Positions 46,940 to 58,106 of a stretch of DNA of 64,000 nucleotides are shown piece after piece (within the stretch, counting starts at the first letter, position 1; every line of letters starts with the position of its first letter). The position numbers and the translations under genes were made by a program. The notes beneath the pieces are model-generated. The model was not told the origin of the DNA. It saw only the letters and a program-made list of their open reading frames with translations, and ran no database searches. This DNA is from Petrosia ficiformis (lineage: Eukaryota > Porifera > Demospongiae > Haplosclerida > Petrosiidae). The DNA lies in NCBI GenBank assembly GCA_947044365.1, contig OX345636.1, positions 16,603,115 to 16,667,114 of the forward strand. The letters run 5' to 3'.

Positions 46940-47638
46940 CAGTAGAAAACAAAAAAAAGTTCACGTTCTGTCTTTGTACTACGACCGTAGTACGGAATGA
47001 TAAACGGTGAAAACACTGTACAAACGCCGTCTAAACGCTACGTTGAGATTGCGTTGAATAAAAACGGAACGATGAAAATTAATTGTGGACGTTGCCATTG
47101 ACTACTACACTTTCAAACACTCGCCTTGCTGCTTTCCTGTAGCTAACGAAGCATGTTTTCGGTATCTACAGCTTTCTTAGATAGTCTTCTGTCTAACTAA
47201 GTCAGTTAAAAGTCACTGCTATTTAAAATGCAGAAGTTATGCAGGCGGGTATAGGGGTGGGCATTGCCTGTGGAAGTACTAAATTTTCAAGTGCTCGTCT
47301 TACTCTCTTCCTGGTGATAACGAAGCAAAAATTTAACATCAATGGCTTACTTAGCAACTCTTCTTTCCAGCAAAGTACAATGTAAGTTAGAATCTTGAGT
47401 CTTATAAAATGTGAGAGTTACAACTCTTACAATTACAACTACGCATGCGCAATTACGTCAAAGTAAAAGAGTGTACCGTCGAAACGTACATGTAGTTTAT
47501 ACGCTAAAATTAGCATCATAGAAACGTCGTTTACACGCTACGTAGCTAAAATGGTACGTGTTAACTAAAGAACGAAGCGTTTCGTACTACGGTTGTAGAA
47601 CAAAGACGGAACGTGAACTTTTTTTTTGTTTTCTACTG
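46940..47638. mobile_element. TA-flanked MITE (699 bp)
   Basis: Inverted ends: CAGTAGAAAACAAAAAAAAG then TTCACGTTC at the left, and its near-exact reverse complement at 47610-47638. Similarity extends over about 60 bp through TCTTTGTACTACGACCGTAG. TA lies immediately outside both ends (46938-46939, 47639-47640), as for Tc1/mariner-type insertions. No transposase. A diverged internal copy lies at 50555-50890. Confidence 0.85.
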
Positions 47639-48680
47639 TACATTTTATATTCCTACTCACACATTATATATTGTTTAACATACCTACTCCTTTATTTGTT
47701 TTTAAAAAGTCTGCAAGTGAACGGGGAAGAAACGAGAGAGAGGAATGATTAGGAGAATAGTTGAGTGAGGGAGGTCGATTACGAAGAATGGCCGATAGTC
47801 TTTTTAATGCTTGTGTTTTTTTGGAAAGTGTTAACTGGTTCCTACAGGATAGGTAGAAACAGAGAATAAGTAATATGATACATACATGCACATGTACACA
47901 AATACAATGTTTAGAAAAGGAGGGTTTCCAGTAAGATAAAATGCTAAACTATGACTGTTTGCCACTTTAAACAAACACTGCTGAGTTGTCAAAATTTTAA
48001 TTAATTTTCTCAAAACTTTAGATTTGGTGGTATGATGTTACTTGCAGCACAATACACAGCACATGTATATATATATGTGTACATGTATTTAAGTTTAAGT
48101 ACAAGTACTGAGATACTCCAGTCTAAGTACAAGGAATTGTAAAAATCATGGTTGTCAGAATTCAAGCTAAAAGCAGGCCCAAAGCCCTTCCACGATCAAT
48201 GCAATTGGGGCTGGTCTCCAGACAGATCTAAACAAAGTTGATAATACAGAAGCTTAAGGCTCTGTCCATCTTCGTCTGCAGTCAGAGTTCTTTACTCCAT
48301 GTGAAAATTTCAAAACAATTAATACTTTGAAAAAGATGGGCATGACTGTTAAAGGTGGTCGAGTTCTATCAGAATCTCCTGTCTTCATAGATGTTAGGAA
48401 AGGCTTGAAGCTTGCTTTAAAAGTTAGCATGAGGACTGGTGAGTATGTAGACAACTCAACAAGTAGAGTCTTACAAATTATGTGAAGCTTTGGTGTTCTT
48501 CGTGAATACTTGACGATCAATTTCTTCGGTTATAAAAATGGAAATTTAGCATTCCGTATACCATTTATACAATATCAATGAATATTTAATTATCATTTAA
48601 AGTGAGTTTAGCAGACTACAGAGTGCAGAACGTGCATAGTAAAAAAAACAGAACAATAAGTATTTACATTACAATGCAAA

Positions 48681-48902
48681 TCATTTAGGGTCTGACCATA
48701 TGATATTGTCCACTCTAACACCTTCTTGATCAAGAGGAACAGATCCTTCCAGGTACTTGCTAGGTACATACCAGTGGTCATGAGTCACCAGCTGTTGTTG
48801 TGACCATGTGAATACATCTACACCTGACTGATGGAATCTGTTGTGAAAAGGATTGGCTCTGGAACTGTTGTACACTTTGAAAATAGAGGTTGGCATGGAT
48901 TC
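48681..48902 (-). CDS. Terminal exon of an unrecognised gene
   Basis: Open from a splice acceptor (TTTAG at 48903) for 74 codons to a TGA: ESMPTSIFKVYNSSRANPFH, then QSGVDVFTWSQQQLVTHDHW, YVPSKYLEGSVPLDQEG and NIIWSDPK. Composition and codon use look like a real protein, with Trp, His and Pro in a mixed context and no repeats. I do not recognise it. Upstream exons would lie above 48902, where I find only repeats. The opposite strand just below (48264-48421) also looks exon-like (TPCENFKTINTLKKMGMTV, between CTGCAG and GTGAGT), but I could not connect it to anything. Confidence 0.42.
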   Translation of the reverse strand, partial: ESMPTSIFKVYNSSRANPFHNRFHQSGVDVFTWSQQQLVTHDHWYVPSKYLEGSVPLDQEGVRVDNIIWSDPK

Positions 48903-49900
48903 CTAAAGGAAGAAAGGGGTACACATGTACATTACATTGTAGTGCTTTTTCAGTTAACTATAACTATAACTACGTAAGGCAATGTTATGTTTAGTGAACT
49001 ACATGTACATGTATAACTGTATTACATGTATACTTGTACATGTACATGTACATTTAACAGGAGTTGGTCCATAATAGACACTTTTAGTAAGTTAACTTAA
49101 AATCAAAACCCTTTTTAGTAAGCCTAAAACTGTTATTTAGTTAACTACAATGTATGACTAAAAGTGGTCATTATTGAAAATAACACTATAATTATGTTCT
49201 AGTGATATTTACAGTATGTGGAGTATTGATTTAGTTAAGCAGTGTAAATGGATGCACAGTTTTAATTCCTCATTAATCGTACTGTAGTTCAATTACAACT
49301 GATATACATGTATACATATATATTATGTAATAGTATTTTCATTTATAGTTTTAGTTAACCAAAAAACCTATTAGATGACTACATGTACAGGTACATGTAC
49401 ATAATTACTAAAACATCATTGAAATTTAGAAATTTTAGTTAACTATAACTTTTTTATGATGCATGTGGCCAGCCACATTCATGTACATGTACGTACATAT
49501 TCAATCATTATGAAACTAAAACAACACTAGTTAGTATACACTGTATACGTCCATGATATAAAATGAGTTATATTTCCATTGCAACAACAAACTACAAGTT
49601 GAGATAAACATACAAGTAGAATAGTATTAACATTCTTGTAATTACACTGTACATGTCACCACAAATTTCACTTTTGGAAGCCTGAAATATATTTCTAAAG
49701 TTCTAGAAGGTCCTTAAAAGGTAAGGAGAGTAGATAATAAAAATAATAACTATAGTAAGCTGTTGTGTTTCAGGCATGATAAAGTCAGCCATGATTACTG
49801 AATGCTGGACACCACAAAGCAGCCATAGGAATTTTTTTTCTCTATATACATGTATCTTGTTACCATTATAATCAGTTTTTAAAAGGATTGAAACTGTTAA

Positions 49901-50497
49901 GGTTACGGGATACACAATCATGAATAATTAATGAGTTATTTATCTGATGTCTTTTTTTATTTATGTCAAAAACATTATCACTTGAAATAATGAAGGTTGT
50001 ATCATTTCCATATTTTTATAAAGAAAATATAACAACATAACATAGTTAGTACCAAAGATAAATCCGAAAATGTGGACTACGATGAAATGGAAATTATAAA
50101 TCAAAAATCTCCAAACCTGCATTACAACAAGTCATAATACCTCCTGAAGTTTCTTCTTAGTACCAAAATGAAGGTCGTCTCGAAGAGATATTGGGGATTA
50201 AACATCTAGAATCTCCAAAATAACCCCCAAAATGTCAATACATCTGAAAGTGGTCGCCATAACTGGGCTTGGCTGCTTCTCTCGAACGTTTTCCAAAAAA
50301 AACGTCACATGACGACCTAGCTTTAGGTCCAAAGAAAATATTTACCTGGATATCACATCAAAATATGTATTGGATGAACTTATTTTTGATTTATAACTAT
50401 ATAGCGCTAGCATCAGCTATTGGTCAGTTGAAGTAAATACATTATTATTCAATATTACATTTAAATAAATACGGTCAAATTTTGGTATCCCGTAACC
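49901..50497. mobile_element. TTAA-flanked MITE (597 bp)
   Basis: Starts GGTTACGGGATAC and ends GTATCCCGTAACC (13-bp perfect TIR), with TTAA on both sides (49897-49900, 50498-50501). TTAA duplication is the piggyBac signature, although the terminal GG is less usual than CCC. No coding region. Confidence 0.85.
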
Positions 50498-50554
50498 TTA
50501 AAGCAATCTTTGCGCATGCACATCTCAACAAGAAATCACATGAACGCCAAATAT

Positions 50555-50890
50555 GGGCACCGCCAGTGACTATTTACACTTTCAAACGCTCGACTTGCTG
50601 CTTTCTTGCAGCTAACGAATTTTCATTTTGGTATCTATGGCTTTCTTAAAAGGTCTTCTGTCTAAATACGCGAGTTAAAGGTCGTTGCTGTTTAAAATGC
50701 ATAAGTTATACAAGGTTGTACAGAGGTGGGCGTTGCCCGTGGTACTACTACATGTATACTTTCAAACGCTCGCCTTGGACTCTTCCTGGTGATAACAAAG
50801 CATAAGTTTGACATCATTAGCTTTGTTAACAACTCTTCTGTCCAGCAAAGTAAATTAGAATCTTCAGTCTGATAAAGTTATGGAGCTGAA
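50555..50890. repeat. Diverged copy of the interior of the 46940 MITE
   Basis: Collinear with about 47090-47410. Shared blocks include CACTTTCAAACGCTCG, TTGCTGCTTTCTTGCAGCTAACGAA, TTCTTCCTGGTGATAAC-like and AACTCTTCTGTCCAGCAAAGTA, with about 15-20% differences. The termini seem to be lost; the left part was apparently interrupted by the TTAA element at 49901. Confidence 0.72.
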
Positions 50891-51090
50891 AAGAATTAGA
50901 CATTAAACGTCTCACCCCCACATATTTTTAGGAAAAACAAAAATGCTCATTTTAATTATACATGTACATTTGTGCACATGTAGGTTAATTATTAATGCAA
51001 ACGATCAGTATCATTTTTTAAAACGATTGCAATCGTAATCAGCAACAAATGGAACCGTCAAATGATTGTTAACTTTTTTACATGTACATG

Positions 51091-51152
51091 TGTCGTGGGT
51101 TCGAATCCCACCTGAGGCAACTCATTTTTTCATTTTTCATTTGCCTCAGGTG

Positions 51153-51183
<31 letters not shown>

Positions 51184-51206
51184 CTTATCTCAGTATTATC
51201 ATGTAT
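51091..51206 (+). mobile_element. tRNA-derived SINE, 5'-truncated copy 1
   Basis: Starts inside the tRNA-like head at GTCGTGGGTTCGAATCCCAC (B box GGTTCGAATCC). It then has the tail CAACTCATTTTTTCATTTTTC, TTGCCTCAGGTG, a (TTTC)n run and ATCTCAGTATTATCATGTAT. Everything after the B box matches the copies at 51336 and 60755. Confidence 0.87.
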
Positions 51207-51335
51207 ATACTTAGGTTTAGTGTTTGGCGTCTTGGTGGTTTAATTACTCCGCCCTTCGCTTGTATACCGGTTTAGTTAGCCTGTTCACACAGGTGTATGA
51301 GTGAGATGTTTGATTTGGACCCTGCCAGCTGAGCT

Positions 51336-51490
51336 GCCTTGGTAGCTCAGTTGGTAAGAGCATCTGTCCGGAGTGCAGAGTGTTGTGGGTTCGAATCCCA
51401 CCTGAGGCAACTCATTTTTTCATTTTTCATTTGCCTCAGGTGTCTTTCTTTCTTTCTTTCTTTCTCTCATCTCAGTATTATCATGTATGT
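51336..51490 (+). mobile_element. tRNA-derived SINE, full-length copy
   Basis: The head (51336-51409) folds as a tRNA. The acceptor stem pairs GCCTTGG with CTGAGGC, the D arm and A box read TAGCTCAGTTGG, the anticodon loop is CCGGAGT (GGA, with C instead of U at position 33), and the T arm is GTGGG-TTCGAAT-CCCAC with the B box GGTTCGAATCC. The unrelated tail (CAACTCATTTTTTCATTTTTC, TTGCCTCAGGTG, TTTC repeats, CTCAGTATTATCATGTAT) is shared by two further copies. That makes this a SINE rather than a single tRNA gene. RNA polymerase III transcription from the A and B boxes is expected. Confidence 0.9.
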
Positions 51491-51499
51491 CCTGTACTG

Positions 51500-52300
51500 T
51501 AGTACATTGTATGTGCTTATGTAAACCTTTCAACAGTACAATTAATAATATCACACATGATACTATACTATAGTTGATAGGTTGAATATTTCAAAGCACT
51601 ATTGCTGACCTTCAAGCACTGTTTCATACCTCTTTGCTTATTGGAAGCCATTTGATGACTAGTTAAAAACATTTTAAAGAAAGGGATACTTAATTAACAA
51701 TTACTCATAAACTTATGATATGATTAAATAAATGCTACATTGTATGTAGTTAATACAGGAAATCAATGAATATTCAAATTTGGTATCCAAGAAGAGTTAT
51801 ACAATTTACATGTATCATTAAGCCTCTTAGATACCAAATCTGTCATCTAAATAATGAAATATCAATGAGTATTCTAGGTATTTTCCAAAAATTGTAGAAT
51901 ACATGTAATGATTGAAAATGTTCCATTATTTACTCGTACAAGTTACATGTACATGTACATGAATGTGGCTGGGCACATGCATCATAAAACATTACCAAAT
52001 GTAGTGATCAACTATCACATGCAGTGTTGCTGCTAAGCTCGTATGGCGCGCCCCTGACGCTCTCTAAGCAATTCCAGACACAGTGCATGATCAGTGCAAA
52101 TTGTTATTTCAGCAAATTAATTAACTTTTGATTGGGCATTATTTAGAATAAGTCACCTGTTCTTGTGATCCAAAGCAGCTAAAATTGTGTTGCTTCGCTG
52201 GTTTAGAGTCTCACTCAGAGTCAGGAAGTGAAAGTGAGCAGTCTTTAATATATTTATGAAACGTACATATACATGTACACATACGGTATAAGTCAATGAA
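51500..52300. other. No gene recognised
   Basis: AT-rich sequence with TACATG runs. The only CpG-rich patch is GTATGGCGCGCCCCTGACGC at about 52040. A possible small first exon on the minus strand (ATGGCTTCCAATAAGCAAAG, then a GT donor, near 51630) could not be joined to anything. Confidence 0.35.
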
Positions 52301-52303
52301 TGG

Positions 52304-52465
52304 TCACCATACAGTAACAGTAGTTCTACTGTCAGTATATAGTATAGTAATTACTGTCTCACTTGTGGTGCTCAATTGACAAGTACACCAATTACTGTCA
52401 AAACTACTGTTGAACTATTGTAGTGTGAAAATGAAACTACTGAGTAATTACTGTACTGTATGGTG
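52304..52465. mobile_element. CCATACAGTA palindromic MITE, copy 2
   Basis: Ends TCACCATACAGTAACAGTA and TACTGTACTGTATGGTGA are inverted. The interior repeats ACTACTGT motifs. Related to 35364-35471. Confidence 0.75.
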
Positions 52466-52907
52466 ACTTTTTATTGACTTAACTGTACTGTATTTGTGTA
52501 ATTGCTTTGAAGCATTCCAAATATTGTGTGACGTAACATAATCTGGTCAACTGGTCAAACATACATGTAGAAGAACATAACAATGTAATTTCTTAGCAAC
52601 AACACTGATCACATGAGATTTATGTACATGTAGTACATGTCAGGGTTCTATCTACTGGGATATAAGGGTAGAAGCTTCTATCCCAAAGATTATGACAGAC
52701 TTATATTGTATATATTGACCATTACAAACAAGTGAAGACAAGAAATTTAGCCTTGTATTAATAATTACTACTGATACTATTAATTTTCATTAATTTTGAT
52801 TAGCATCGAACTGTCAAAAGCCAAGCAAAACTTTTGCACTGTGCATGCTCACTTAATCATTATACTCCAAACAAAATTCCTATATAGAACCCTGACACCA
52901 TGTACAG

Positions 52908-53065
52908 CTGTATAACTATAACTACATGTATAACTATAACTACATGTTAACTATAACTACATGTATAACTATAACTACATGTATAACTATAACTACATGT
53001 TAACTATAACTACATGTATATTCAGCTGTATATATGGCTATAGTTAACTATAACTATAACTATAA
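52908..53065. repeat. TAACTATAACTACATGTA minisatellite
   Basis: About seven copies of an 18-20-bp unit (ATAACTATAACTACATGT) alternating with a shortened form. The same ACTATAAC motif is seen in the elements near 49 kb and 59.3 kb. Confidence 0.85.
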
Positions 53066-53099
53066 CCAGGAGCGCATGAATCCCAAGGAGTGTACAACA

Positions 53100-54230
53100 G
53101 CTATATGAAAGCTGTGTCAACCTTTGTCAAACGAAACTACTGGAGATAATGATCTTCATAATGTGTTTGAAGCGCTAGTGGTAAACATACACGGCGCTGT
53201 ATCCTATACGTGATACAAATGGCGACAAAAGCTAAATGTACATGTACTACTAGATGGCTGTTGAAGAAGAAGGTGAAGTATCTTATAAGTAGAGTGAGAG
53301 AAGTGGATGCTGTTGCACTTGAAGAATTTGGCAGAATGAGATCTTAAGTTGTCATACTTCATTGGTGGATTTTGTGACCTCTTTGAAAGTCCCTGTAAAT
53401 GAAAAGATAAATTCTCGTGGTTTCTAGTAGCGTGGTGTCATTTTATTGGAGCTATTACAAGAGTCTAACTAACTTAGCTTTTCCTTTTTGGGCTGCCACA
53501 TTTTATACTCCCATATTCTTCATTTCCTCTTGAGGTAGAGAAGCAAGTGATGTTGATCTGGTTCTCTTAATGGGACGTACATGTAGGCTCATTACAGCTG
53601 CCTTTCTCTTTCCTAACTCCATTAGCGTTTACATTAATACTATACTCCACGTGCATGTATGTTTATTTACAAGAACATACATGTACACTTGAAGCCTGTA
53701 TACATTGTGCACATTGTACTTGGTACATGAAAATTACAAGCACATTGTACAAGTACAATGTACATGTACCTTGATACCCTAGAACAAATCATAGTGAGCT
53801 TTCAATATAACGTTGTGGTTCATGTACATGTAATACTACATGTAGGAGTGGTTTGCTTTTAGTGGAATTGTGTATTATACGAATGTACTGTAGTTAGTAC
53901 ACTTACATGTACAATAATTATAGTGCATGCATATTTATGTACATACAGTATATACAATGTACATGAAAATGCATGTGCCTAGCACAATTTGATACAAGCA
54001 ATTAATTTTTATGACACCCTTGCCCACATAGGCAGAGCTGTTTGCCAGTCTGTTACCAAAATTTGTAAGGATATAAAAAAACAAAACAATTTTTATAAGA
54101 CATTTCTTTTCTGACATTTTTATAAGTTAACTTTCAAGTAGCATGGAATAAAAACTCATTTTCCTTAAAACAATGCTTTGAAATCAATGAGATAATGGCT
54201 GCTACAACACAAGCACTTATTCCAGGGTTT
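53100..54230. other. No gene recognised
   Basis: Contains many TACATGTACATG runs. A 42-codon plus-strand ORF at 53219 (MATKAKCTCTTRWLLKKKV) lies just after a repeat related to 22050-22110. I see no splice context or homology and do not call it a gene. Confidence 0.35.
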
Positions 54231-54461
54231 CTTTGATAGTCACTTGTAGCTCCATCTATTTTACATGTATGTCCATAAGGATTGGGAATTCTTGTTTTCC
54301 GATCACAGTTCAGACTTATGTATCGTATGGGCTTTCACTGTACATGTGTATATTTAATATGGTCCACTATGTACATGTACATACATGTACACTGTACTTG
54401 TATTGTATAAGTACAAGATTACGCTGCACTGTATATACACAGTCAGACAGACACAGACACA

Positions 54462-54780
54462 CATATACATGTACATGTACATATCCAAGCACACATTAAT
54501 AATTTTATACAAATGTGCATGTACATGTACAATCATGTACATGTACATATCCATGCACACAGTAATAATTTTATACAAATGTACATGTACATGTACAATC
54601 ATGTACATGTACATATCCATGCACACATTAATAATTTTATACAAAAGTACATGTACATATCCATGCACACAGTAATAATTTTATACAAATGTACATGTAC
54701 ATGTACATGTACAATCATGTACATGTACATATCCATGCAAACAGTAATAATTTTATACAAATGTACATGTACACATCATT
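54462..54780. repeat. Variable-length tandem repeat built on TACATG
   Basis: Five copies of a unit containing ATATCCATGCACACAGTAAT and AATTTTATACAAATG. The core phase points are at 54501, 54567, 54633, 54677 and 54749, so spacing varies (66, 66, 44, 72 bp) only by how many TACATG hexamers each copy holds. Confidence 0.87.
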
Positions 54781-54835
54781 GTGTATAGTACAGTGCAGTA
54801 CATATACATTTTGGAATAGCAATCAGGTGTTTTAT

Positions 54836-55165
54836 TAATATAAATATTTATTCTAAGTTTACTGATCAGGAATGTAGCGACTAGACAGCCACCTTGTTTC
54901 AGCAATAACACACAGGATGCTTCCTGGACTGTTGAAGTAATTCCATTGAGCCACACTGGGCTCTAAGATGGTAGAAGTCTTCTCTTTGATACAGTATGAT
55001 AGTTCTTTTAAATTGTTCTTTGTTAATAAAAGCCAGGATAAACAAAAGTATACAAAAATACAATTGTTTATCATCAGTCCAGGAAGCATCCTGTGTGTTA
55101 TACTGAAACAAGGTGGCTGACTAGTTGCTAAATTCCCAATCAGTGAACTCAAAATAAATATTTAT
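54836..55165. mobile_element. Long-TIR MITE
   Basis: Left arm 54836-54931 and right arm 55075-55165 are inverted copies of about 90 bp. Shared blocks: ATAAATATTTATTCTAAG, CAGCCACCTTGTTTCAG, AACACACAGGATGCTTCC. The loop of about 140 bp contains no ORF. Long arms with a short loop fit a foldback-type element. Confidence 0.8.
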
Positions 55166-55680
55166 ACTAGTACATATACATGTACATATATAACACTTTA
55201 ATTCTGTATAAAATTATACATGTACTTACATGTACATGTACATGTAAGTACATGTACATGTACTATTACATGTACATGTACATGTAATAGTACATATACT
55301 TATTGACTTATTCTTAACTACACACATGTATGTTAAGTAATTACAGTAATTTGACCTTAATATTGTAGACATCACCTTGAAAGGTGAGCATGGTATATAC
55401 ATGTAGTATAACATTGTACACTGTACATGTACATGTACATTGTACATGTGCATGTATATACATTGGTATATGTTCTCCATATAAAACATTCTTACAATGA
55501 AACTAGAAGTGGTCAAATAAATTGTAAGTATACATGTGTGTATACACAACAGAGAAAATAATAATAATAATTACTAGAATTAAATAATCAATGGTTTATA
55601 TACAATACATAAACTGAAACTAGAAATTTGATCACTAAGTTATGTAAACATAAATAAAAAGAATAACTATCAACAATTTG

Positions 55681-56328
55681 AAGCATAAGTACATTTATAA
55701 CCATTTTCTAACATGAGGCAACCACCTAGTACACTGTTTGAAGCACAGGTACATTTATACCCATTTTCTAACATGGGGCAAGTACCTAGTACACTGTTTG
55801 AAGCATAAGTACATTTATAACCATTTTCTAACATGGGGCAAGTACCTAGTACACTGTTTGAAGCATAAGTACATTTATAACCACTTTCTAACATGAGGCA
55901 ACCACCTAGTACACTGTTTGAAGCACAGGTACATTTATAACCATTTTCTAACATGGGGCAAGTACCTAGTACACTGTTTGAAGCATAAGTACATTTATAC
56001 TTATTTTCTAACATGGGGCAACCACCTAGTACACTGTTTGAAGCACAAGTACATTTATAACCATTTTCTAACATGGGGCAAGTACCTAGTACACAGTTTG
56101 AAGCACAAGTACATTTATAACCACTTTCTAACATGGGACAACCACCTAGTACACTTTTTGAAACACAAGTACATGTACAACCACTTTCTAACATGGGGCA
56201 ACCACCTAGTACACTGTTTGAAGCACAAGTACATTTATAACCACTTTCTAACATGGGACAACCACCTAGTACACTGTTTGAAGCACAAGTACATGTACAA
56301 CCACTTTCTAACATGGGACAACCTCCTA
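55681..56328. repeat. 60-bp satellite, left block
   Basis: Eleven copies of an exactly 60-bp unit (AAGCATAAGTACATTTATAA, CCATTTTCTAACATGGGGCA, AGTACCTAGTACACTGTTTG). Sixty is a multiple of three, and both strands stay open across the block. The minus strand reads a 20-residue Cys-rich repeat, CPMLESGYKCTCASNSVLGG. Coding use is unproven. Confidence 0.95.
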
Positions 56329-57495
56329 CAGTAGCCTTCAATAAAAAGTTCCCGTTACGTAAAAGTAGTACGTCAGTACTTTAGTACGCACCGTTCTACG
56401 TATTTTGAAACGTATTACATAAGTTTTACGGTTTAGCAACGTTATATGCAACGTATTATGGTAAACTAACCTTCACGTGACTGAGAAATATCTCCGCCCC
56501 TCATGCTCACATGAGCACGTTAGTGTTTTAGGTGTTGGAGATTGTCTTACTTGCTAGTTTGTTAGGATACTAATTTTACTATTTACTGTTCTTATCAGAG
56601 CTACAAACCTACAATATGGTCTTCTCTATATATATCAAACAGAGGATTCTCAGTTTTTACGCCGATGGACTAAGAGCGCCGTCAATTTCCAATAAGCTGT
56701 TCGAAGAGGGATTTATAGTAAGTAGTCTAGTAGACGAGGAGTTTACAAGTTTTCAACCTCCAAATATTGCTAAATGCAATTAGTAATTCTGTGTTTATGG
56801 CAACATTCATTATTTTAATCTATCCTATGAGATACCAGAAATCTAAGAGATGAAAGGATTAGTCAGTGTGCAAGCTGAGATTAACAGTACAAAAAATATG
56901 AAGATATATCAGTAATTATAATGTGACTTTAAAATATAATAAGATGACTTTATTAGTTTTAATATCAAATTAATGAATAATTATATAATAGTGACCACAC
57001 CCGTTGCTGAAACAATAATGATTAGTATACTGTTTATTATTATTGATGTGAAACATAAAACAAACAAAACAAAGAACTCTTCTAGTACAGTCCAGACTTC
57101 ATATCATCACAGCAGCTGTAAACACTGTAGACTTCACAGTCTTCATTCATAGCTCGTAGTCCGTGGTTGACGCCCATTTTTGTTAACTTTCCTGCTTTGT
57201 TTTTCATTGTTTACAATCTCTTAGCCTTACTGCTACAACACATTGCAGTTTAAATACTATCTTTCGTGGTATCTTTGTGACGGTATGCCTTGAAGAGCCA
57301 ATATCGGTACACATGCAACAATTAATAACTATTAAAATTAATTTTAATAACGTTTTATCTACATAGTAAGTACGCGTTACGGTAGCAAAATTATACGGTG
57401 CGGGCTTGACGTGCGAACGTATTTTCAACCGTAATACGTAAGAAGTACTTGCGTATTACATCTACGTAACGGGAACTTTTTATTGAAGGCTACTG
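56329..57495. mobile_element. Tc1/mariner-type element inserted in the 60-bp satellite
   Basis: Termini CAGTAGCCTTCAATAAAAAG then TTCCCGTTACGTA, with the exact reverse complement at 57463-57495 (33-bp perfect TIR), are flanked by TA on both sides. Removing the element and one TA restores CCTAGTACACTGTTTG, the satellite unit. At about 56616 the plus strand encodes IKQRILSFYADGLRAPSISN then KLFEEGFIVS, which looks like the N-terminal helix-turn-helix of a Tc1-like transposase. No catalytic DDE region follows, so it is a deletion derivative. Confidence 0.93.
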
Positions 57496-57945
57496 TAGTA
57501 CACTGTTTGAAGCACTAAGTACATTTATACCCATTTTCTAACATGGGGCAACCACCTAGTACACTGTTTGAAGCACAAGTACATGTACAACCACTTTCTA
57601 ACATGGGACAACCACCTAGTACACTGTTTGAAGCACACATTTATAACCGTTTTCTAACATGGGACAACCACCAAGTACACTGTTTGAAGCACAAGTACAT
57701 GTACAATGTACAACCACTTTCTAACATGGGACAACCACCTAGTACACTGTTTGAAGCACAAGTACATGTATAACCACTTTCTAACATGGGACAACCACCT
57801 AGTACACTGTTTGAAGCACAGGTACATGTACATGTACAACCACTTTCTAACATGGGACAACCACCTAGTACACTGTTTGAAGCACAAGTACATGTACAAC
57901 CACTTTCTAACATGGGACAACCACCTAGTACACTTAATATTTTAT
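57496..57945. repeat. 60-bp satellite, right block
   Basis: About seven more units of the same satellite continue after the transposon. They are more variable in length because TACATG hexamers have expanded inside the unit (ACATGTACAACC, ACATGTACAATGTACAACC). Confidence 0.93.
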
Positions 57946-58106
57946 AAGAAACAATTCAAATAACATATGATGAGTAAGCAAGTGAATATTCAAATATTTA
58001 TTCATTAAGGAAAGTGAGCATTGGAATACCAAGAATCAATATTCATGTCAGCACTAATAATTATACATGTACACGTACATGTATATTATTATAATAATAC
58101 ACATAA

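Noticed and set aside
48254..48520. Minus-strand ORF opposite the plus-strand exon-like TPCENFKTINTLKKMGMTV
   Set aside because: The minus frame has no features. The plus piece has acceptor and donor signals but could not be connected to any gene, so it is only mentioned.
51336..51409. tRNA gene with anticodon GGA
   Set aside because: It folds as a tRNA, but position 33 is C, the 3' tail is shared with two truncated copies, and a serine tRNA would need a long variable arm. Called a SINE head instead.
53219..53347. 42-codon plus-strand ORF MATKAKCTCTTRWLLKKKV
   Set aside because: It sits beside a dispersed repeat, with no splice context and no recognisable homology.
54354..54788. ORFs on both strands in the TACATG array (MYMYNHVHVHIHAH)
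   Set aside because: Repeat translation with variable unit length between copies and no conserved frame.
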